47,074 nt of DNA, taken from Planctomycetaceae bacterium. Lineage in GTDB: Bacteria; Planctomycetota; Planctomycetia; Planctomycetales; Planctomycetaceae. The stretch spans positions 1 through 47,074 of the forward strand of contig JAGQQE010000010.1 in assembly GCA_020426345.1 (NCBI GenBank), in the 5' to 3' direction. The notes beneath the pieces are model-generated. The model was not told the DNA's origin. It searched no databases and worked only from the letters and a program-made list of their open reading frames with translations. This document shows, piece after piece, positions 45,801-47,074 of the stretch (the first letter of the stretch is position 1; every line of letters begins with the position of its first letter). Made by a program: the position numbers and the translations under genes.

Positions 45801-46462
45801 GTGCCCGTCCGGACTTCAGTTTTGCATTGAGCAACTCCAACAGAAATGCAAAAGACCTGGTGACTGATGGGGAGCATATCTGGATCGTCAACGACACGGC
45901 TTCGGTCGATCGAGTGTTCCGATACTCGATGGCAGGTACGCCTGATGGAAGCTGGGTGATTGATTCGGCGAATACTCAGCCGACAGGCATTGCTCTGTCG
46001 CCGGACGGTACGGGGACGCTCTGGATCGTTGATTCCCTGAGCGACCGTGTTTATGGATACGATGGCGGCACAACCCGATTCTCAGGCAATCTTTCTGCCA
46101 CGCATCAGTTTGCTCTGAATTCACTCGACAGAAACGCTCAGGGCATCGCAATCGTCGTTCCGCCAGTGTCTACCGGGCTCGCCTCACCCGCAAGCGTTTT
46201 GACACCCATCGCAAAAGCGACGGCATCATCACTCTTTGATGATCCTGCTGAGATGTCCATGACGATTGCGACATCCGATTCCCCATCGACGCGGACAACG
46301 ACCGCCAGGATCGCCACCGTAAGAATCGAAGTGCAGAGCCACGATGATGACACGTTCGTCAAATCAGAGCGCGAAGTGTCGGGGGAACGTCCGGATCTGG
46401 AAGACTCACTTCTGGACGAGGCTTTCGGAACGGACGACTTGTTTCTGCTTCTGGGCAGCTAA
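39881..46462 (+). CDS. Giant repeat-rich surface adhesin (SdrD B-like, VWA-like, cadherin-like)
   Basis: A 2193-residue exported protein. The basic start and ESLETRALLSA (34-44) form the LEPR-XLL-type signal region. Seven SdrD B-like/Cna-B-like domains begin near residues 45, 153, 271, 385, 501, 609 and 724, each with the pattern G-T-V-W-N-D-x-N-x-D-G and Asp-rich loops that should bind Ca2+. A region at about 850-1165 resembles an integrin-beta/VWA fold with a changed metal site DDTGS (861-865). After a linker and one Ig-like unit come five cadherin-like repeats (about 1380-1859), each exactly 96 residues (288 bp). The last 310 residues contain a propeller-like repeat (WVVDSSNDRAYLF, WIVDSLSDRVYGY). 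No sortase signal or dockerin is seen. ATG at 39881 follows AAGGAA; a strong terminator follows. It probably acts in adhesion. Confidence 0.9.
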   Translation: MVSFLRQLRRVARLSRARRRPRRQCSQKNQMGCESLETRALLSAITGTIYEDVDSSGTKTGPDNTLGGWQVYVDLDNSGTLNSRADGTPEPSVFANSGGDYTINMNGFPTGTYRVAEIVQPGWSPTAATSRDVAFTSSQDSNKVDFFNFAGGDIVGTVWNDLNADGIRAVDPITGEFTDPGLEGWTVFIDMKPAGGGGLNGIPDPGEPTTTTDASGQYHFSNLPAGDYEVTEVQPAGWDVPSGRWDTKQTVAVNALTTATQDYANFSLINGSISGSVWNDLNIDGVRETDPITGDFTEPGLADWTIFLDTNNNGVLDPTETSTVTDTDGNYSFISLAAGDYEVTEVIPAGWDVSPTYDSRQTVAVRGGRNSTANDFANFTVENGSIRGTVWNDLFRDGIRNSDISGAFTDPGLAGWTVYLDMNRNGAFDSTEPTAITDVDGHYLFPGLQVGEYEVIEIVPTGWETAPTFGDNYSVRVYSGAESVAHDFANFNLSTLIPGTVSGTVWNDVNANGIIDSTPSAEPGLGGRIVFADLNSNGIPDASEPQTTTNPDGTYTISGVAPGTVNIVDVLPAGWRATSPVTSVRSLVLKNGENKTGINYGTAELKNSTISGAVFADTNKNGIRDAGEHGLAGITVYLDMNNSGTLDAGDLQTTTSADLYYTPSINEAGSYSFDHLASGTYSVRQIIPVELSATPTTQFEHSVTMVASENHSGVDFADVFRLNEIHGVKFDDANGNHVRDADEVTVAGTTIFIDSNRNNVLDADEMSTITGSDGSYSFTGLAPGAYVVREVVESGFGITFPTTSGGTLWPAGVSNPAVGNVSPTSITTSLIVGQSYNQTVSLTLPDTGALTNAVDVFLLFDDTGSFTNNSPIVRAAFPDIITQLQTSLSGTDLAFGVGRFEEYGNFASEYGTGRPFVLNQPIVAASTPGYLTAIQAALNRTTPGYGGDGPETDIEALYQLVTGIGFDGNNNGSVMDSGAAGLGATQLLPGNSGDVPSFVSFTADASSNVLPAAGTVGGGGFRAGALPVILLATDTGFAYQPKGETTITGANGLTLPVSDLTGTSRGTTPFSSGAGLQETITGLNALGALVIGLGTNTQSNVDPRQGLEAISKLTGAINRSTTPIDNGTGTPIAPGDPLYFQISTGFAGSVAAGVQNAIQNAVTNVAMDITVQASDPRVHIINHTGTRTSVGSGQTASFDIEFVGDGIPHRFDLQFVREGTNVVLGSIPVVLGTPIPGDGYHFNDLGEGEIELEDHFGDHASGASTANVAPSFVAGSNQVAPEDAGIQTVMPWATGISPGPASEASQTVNFVVVSNDNTGLFSVQPAISADGVLTFTSAPDAFGTATLSVVLHDNGGTANGGTDTSAPQQFTIHITAVNDTPAVVDDFYSSPSGDIVIVAAPGVLANDSDVDGDLLSVTPVTSPVHGSLTLSTSGSFSYIPDAGFSGTDSFTYVANDGTVDSAVATVTIAVTAANSAPTAAGDHYATNEDVVLIIDLPGVLGNDTDIDGDPLTARVVTDPSHGSLTLNPDGSFIYTSVPNFNGIDSFTYTANDGTVDSAAATVTITVAPVNDLPVAIPDDYNTSEDVPLNITLPGILSNDLDADGDPLTARLISVPAHGTLTVNPDGSFNYVPDLNFNGSDSFTYVANDGVVDSEAAKVTIRVAAVNDAPVATPDRYSISEDNTLTVVIPGVLNNDTDIDGDALTGRLVAGPTHGTLLLDSNGHFTYTPALNYNGTDTFTYVANDGSLDSAPTTVTITVTAVNDAPLAIGEDFAVDAGTVLNITLPGILANDSDVDGDGLTAVLVAGPSNGSLILNADGSLSYTPATGFSGTDSFTYVANDGSLNSDTATVTLTVNPILPPPTGDMHFLVVDTSSRRTFEYDEAGGVLNHSRLNNEDQKPRGIATNSNGTLRWVIDEKGEVFVYNDSNVLLGSWEFEGVDKAQGIAINGNDLWVVDSSNDRAYLFSGAASRRSGSARPDFSFALSNSNRNAKDLVTDGEHIWIVNDTASVDRVFRYSMAGTPDGSWVIDSANTQPTGIALSPDGTGTLWIVDSLSDRVYGYDGGTTRFSGNLSATHQFALNSLDRNAQGIAIVVPPVSTGLASPASVLTPIAKATASSLFDDPAEMSMTIATSDSPSTRTTTARIATVRIEVQSHDDDTFVKSEREVSGERPDLEDSLLDEAFGTDDLFLLLGS
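44018..45457 (+). repeat. Five tandem 288-bp units coding for cadherin-like domains
   Basis: Units start at 44018, 44306, 44594, 44882 and 45170, each exactly 288 bases (96 codons). Each encodes a form of APVA-x-x-D-x-Y, then GVLANDSDVDGD, GSLTLNPDGSF-Y-P, F-G-DSFTYVANDG and TVTITVTAVND. The reading frame and length are kept although the bases have diverged. Confidence 0.9.
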
Positions 46463-46489
46463 AAAACTCCGCAACAATTCATTCTCCAG

Positions 46490-46521
46490 AAACTCAGGTC
46501 AATCCTTGACCTGAGTTTTTT
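46490..46521 (+). terminator. Strong rho-independent terminator of the adhesin gene
   Basis: A perfect 12-bp stem (AACTCAGGTCAA with TTGACCTGAGTT, 46491-46502 and 46506-46517) has a TCC loop and is followed by a T-tract (four T after the stem, six in a row overall). It lies 28 bases after the adhesin stop. Confidence 0.93.
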
Positions 46522-46607
46522 CGTCGTGGAACAGAAATTTTTGCGGTCGATACGATCAAAGCCAGCGGGAGGTGAACATCCCTGGGAGTTGGAAAATCAC
46601 CGGGAAA

Positions 46608-46886
46608 TCATCCGCCACAAAGCGGAGACTTCTTCTGCACAATCCGGGGGCATTTGGGAGCCATTTCTGCATTCAATTGTTTGTATTCCTGCCATCTATC
46701 GGGAAGATGATCTTCAAAGAAAATGGCTTCGACCGGGCACTCAGGAACACAGGCTTCACAGTCGAGGCATTCATCGGGATCGATAAACAGCATGGCCTCT
46801 CCTTCGTAGAAGCAGTCGACGGGGCAAACGACAACGCAGTCCGTATACTTGCAGTTAAAACAGGGTTCAGCCACAACGTGAGTCAT
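46608..46886 (-). CDS. fdxA: 7Fe ferredoxin ([3Fe-4S][4Fe-4S])
   Basis: A 92-residue electron carrier very close to Azotobacter FdI/FdxA in its first 60 residues. Cys9, Cys17 and Cys50 would hold the [3Fe-4S] cluster, and Cys21, Cys40, Cys43 and Cys46 the [4Fe-4S] cluster. Cys12 and Cys25 are also present as in FdxA ([31 protein letters not shown]). It is shorter than the usual 106 residues at the C-terminal end. A strong ribosome site (GGAGG, 46894-46898) stands seven bases before the ATG. It is a lone minus-strand gene facing the adhesin terminator. The redox partner is not visible. Confidence 0.95.
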   Translation of the reverse strand: MTHVVAEPCFNCKYTDCVVVCPVDCFYEGEAMLFIDPDECLDCEACVPECPVEAIFFEDHLPDRWQEYKQLNAEMAPKCPRIVQKKSPLCGG

Positions 46887-46893
46887 TGGAGTT

Positions 46894-46898
46894 CCTCC
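46894..46898 (-). promoter_or_regulatory. Consensus Shine-Dalgarno of the ferredoxin gene
   Basis: GGAGG on the minus strand, seven bases before the start at 46886, one of the few full-consensus sites in the window. It suggests high expression of the ferredoxin. Confidence 0.7.
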
Positions 46899-47074
46899 GG
46901 AAAAGGAAATAGGTTTGGAGAGAAAAGGCCCTTCATTTGATGAATGCAGATGTGGCTCGATGACCGGACAAAAATCTCAGAAAAACATAATGTCAGCCGG
47001 AAGCGGTGCCTGAAATCTGTTGCTGGTGACTCCCGGCTGAAATTTCCGGTAGTCAGCTTTCCGTTGAAAAATCG

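Overview
The window looks like chromosomal DNA of a planctomycete. The reasons are a DUF1559 pseudopilin-like protein with the H-X9-DG motif, an ECF sigma factor overlapping a TPR-bearing Ser/Thr kinase, two exported proteins that open with an LE-x-R-x-LL motif, and leucine-rich-repeat and trypsin-like proteins beside housekeeping genes. The species cannot be named from sequence alone. No insertion sequence, prophage, CRISPR array, tRNA or rRNA was recognised.

Left part (1-17 kb), mostly on the minus strand. First comes a surface-sugar operon: SAM methyltransferase, polyprenyl-phosphate-type glycosyltransferase, then UDP-glucose dehydrogenase, ending in a clear terminator at the window edge. 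Next is an envelope block: AhpD-like protein, lysS, a LolC/E-type permease, LolD, an LRR lipoprotein, a double trypsin-like protease with a PDZ domain, and a DUF2007 membrane protein. The last three form a tight operon. After one plus-strand unknown gene (12.8-13.7 kb) come the DUF1559 protein and a VKOR-thioredoxin fusion for disulfide formation.

Middle part (17.5-33 kb), mostly plus strand: thrS with an extra block in its catalytic domain, a RidA-like protein, RNase R, a fatty-acid desaturase, gltX, UDP-xylose synthase, UDP-glucuronate 4-epimerase, a minus-strand HesB/IscA protein, a membrane protein and an LplT-like MFS transporter. The two sugar enzymes use the product of the dehydrogenase at the left edge, so the window encodes a route to UDP-glucuronate, UDP-xylose and UDP-galacturonate.

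Right part (33.8-46.5 kb): an ECF sigma factor, an overlapping Ser/Thr kinase with TPRs and a degenerate DFG motif, a matrixin-type zinc metalloprotease starting 4 bases after the kinase stop, and then, after 820 bp, a 2193-residue surface protein. That protein has seven SdrD B-like repeats, an integrin/VWA-like region, five cadherin-like repeats of exactly 96 residues each, and a propeller-like C-terminal region. It ends in a strong rho-independent terminator. I consider this cassette the best candidate for an undescribed system: a dedicated sigma factor and kinase linked to a protease and a giant adhesin. The final gene is a 7Fe ferredoxin on the minus strand.

Long stretches without a convincing gene lie at 16954-17544, 20352-21549, 23956-24466, 33137-33835 and 39061-39880.
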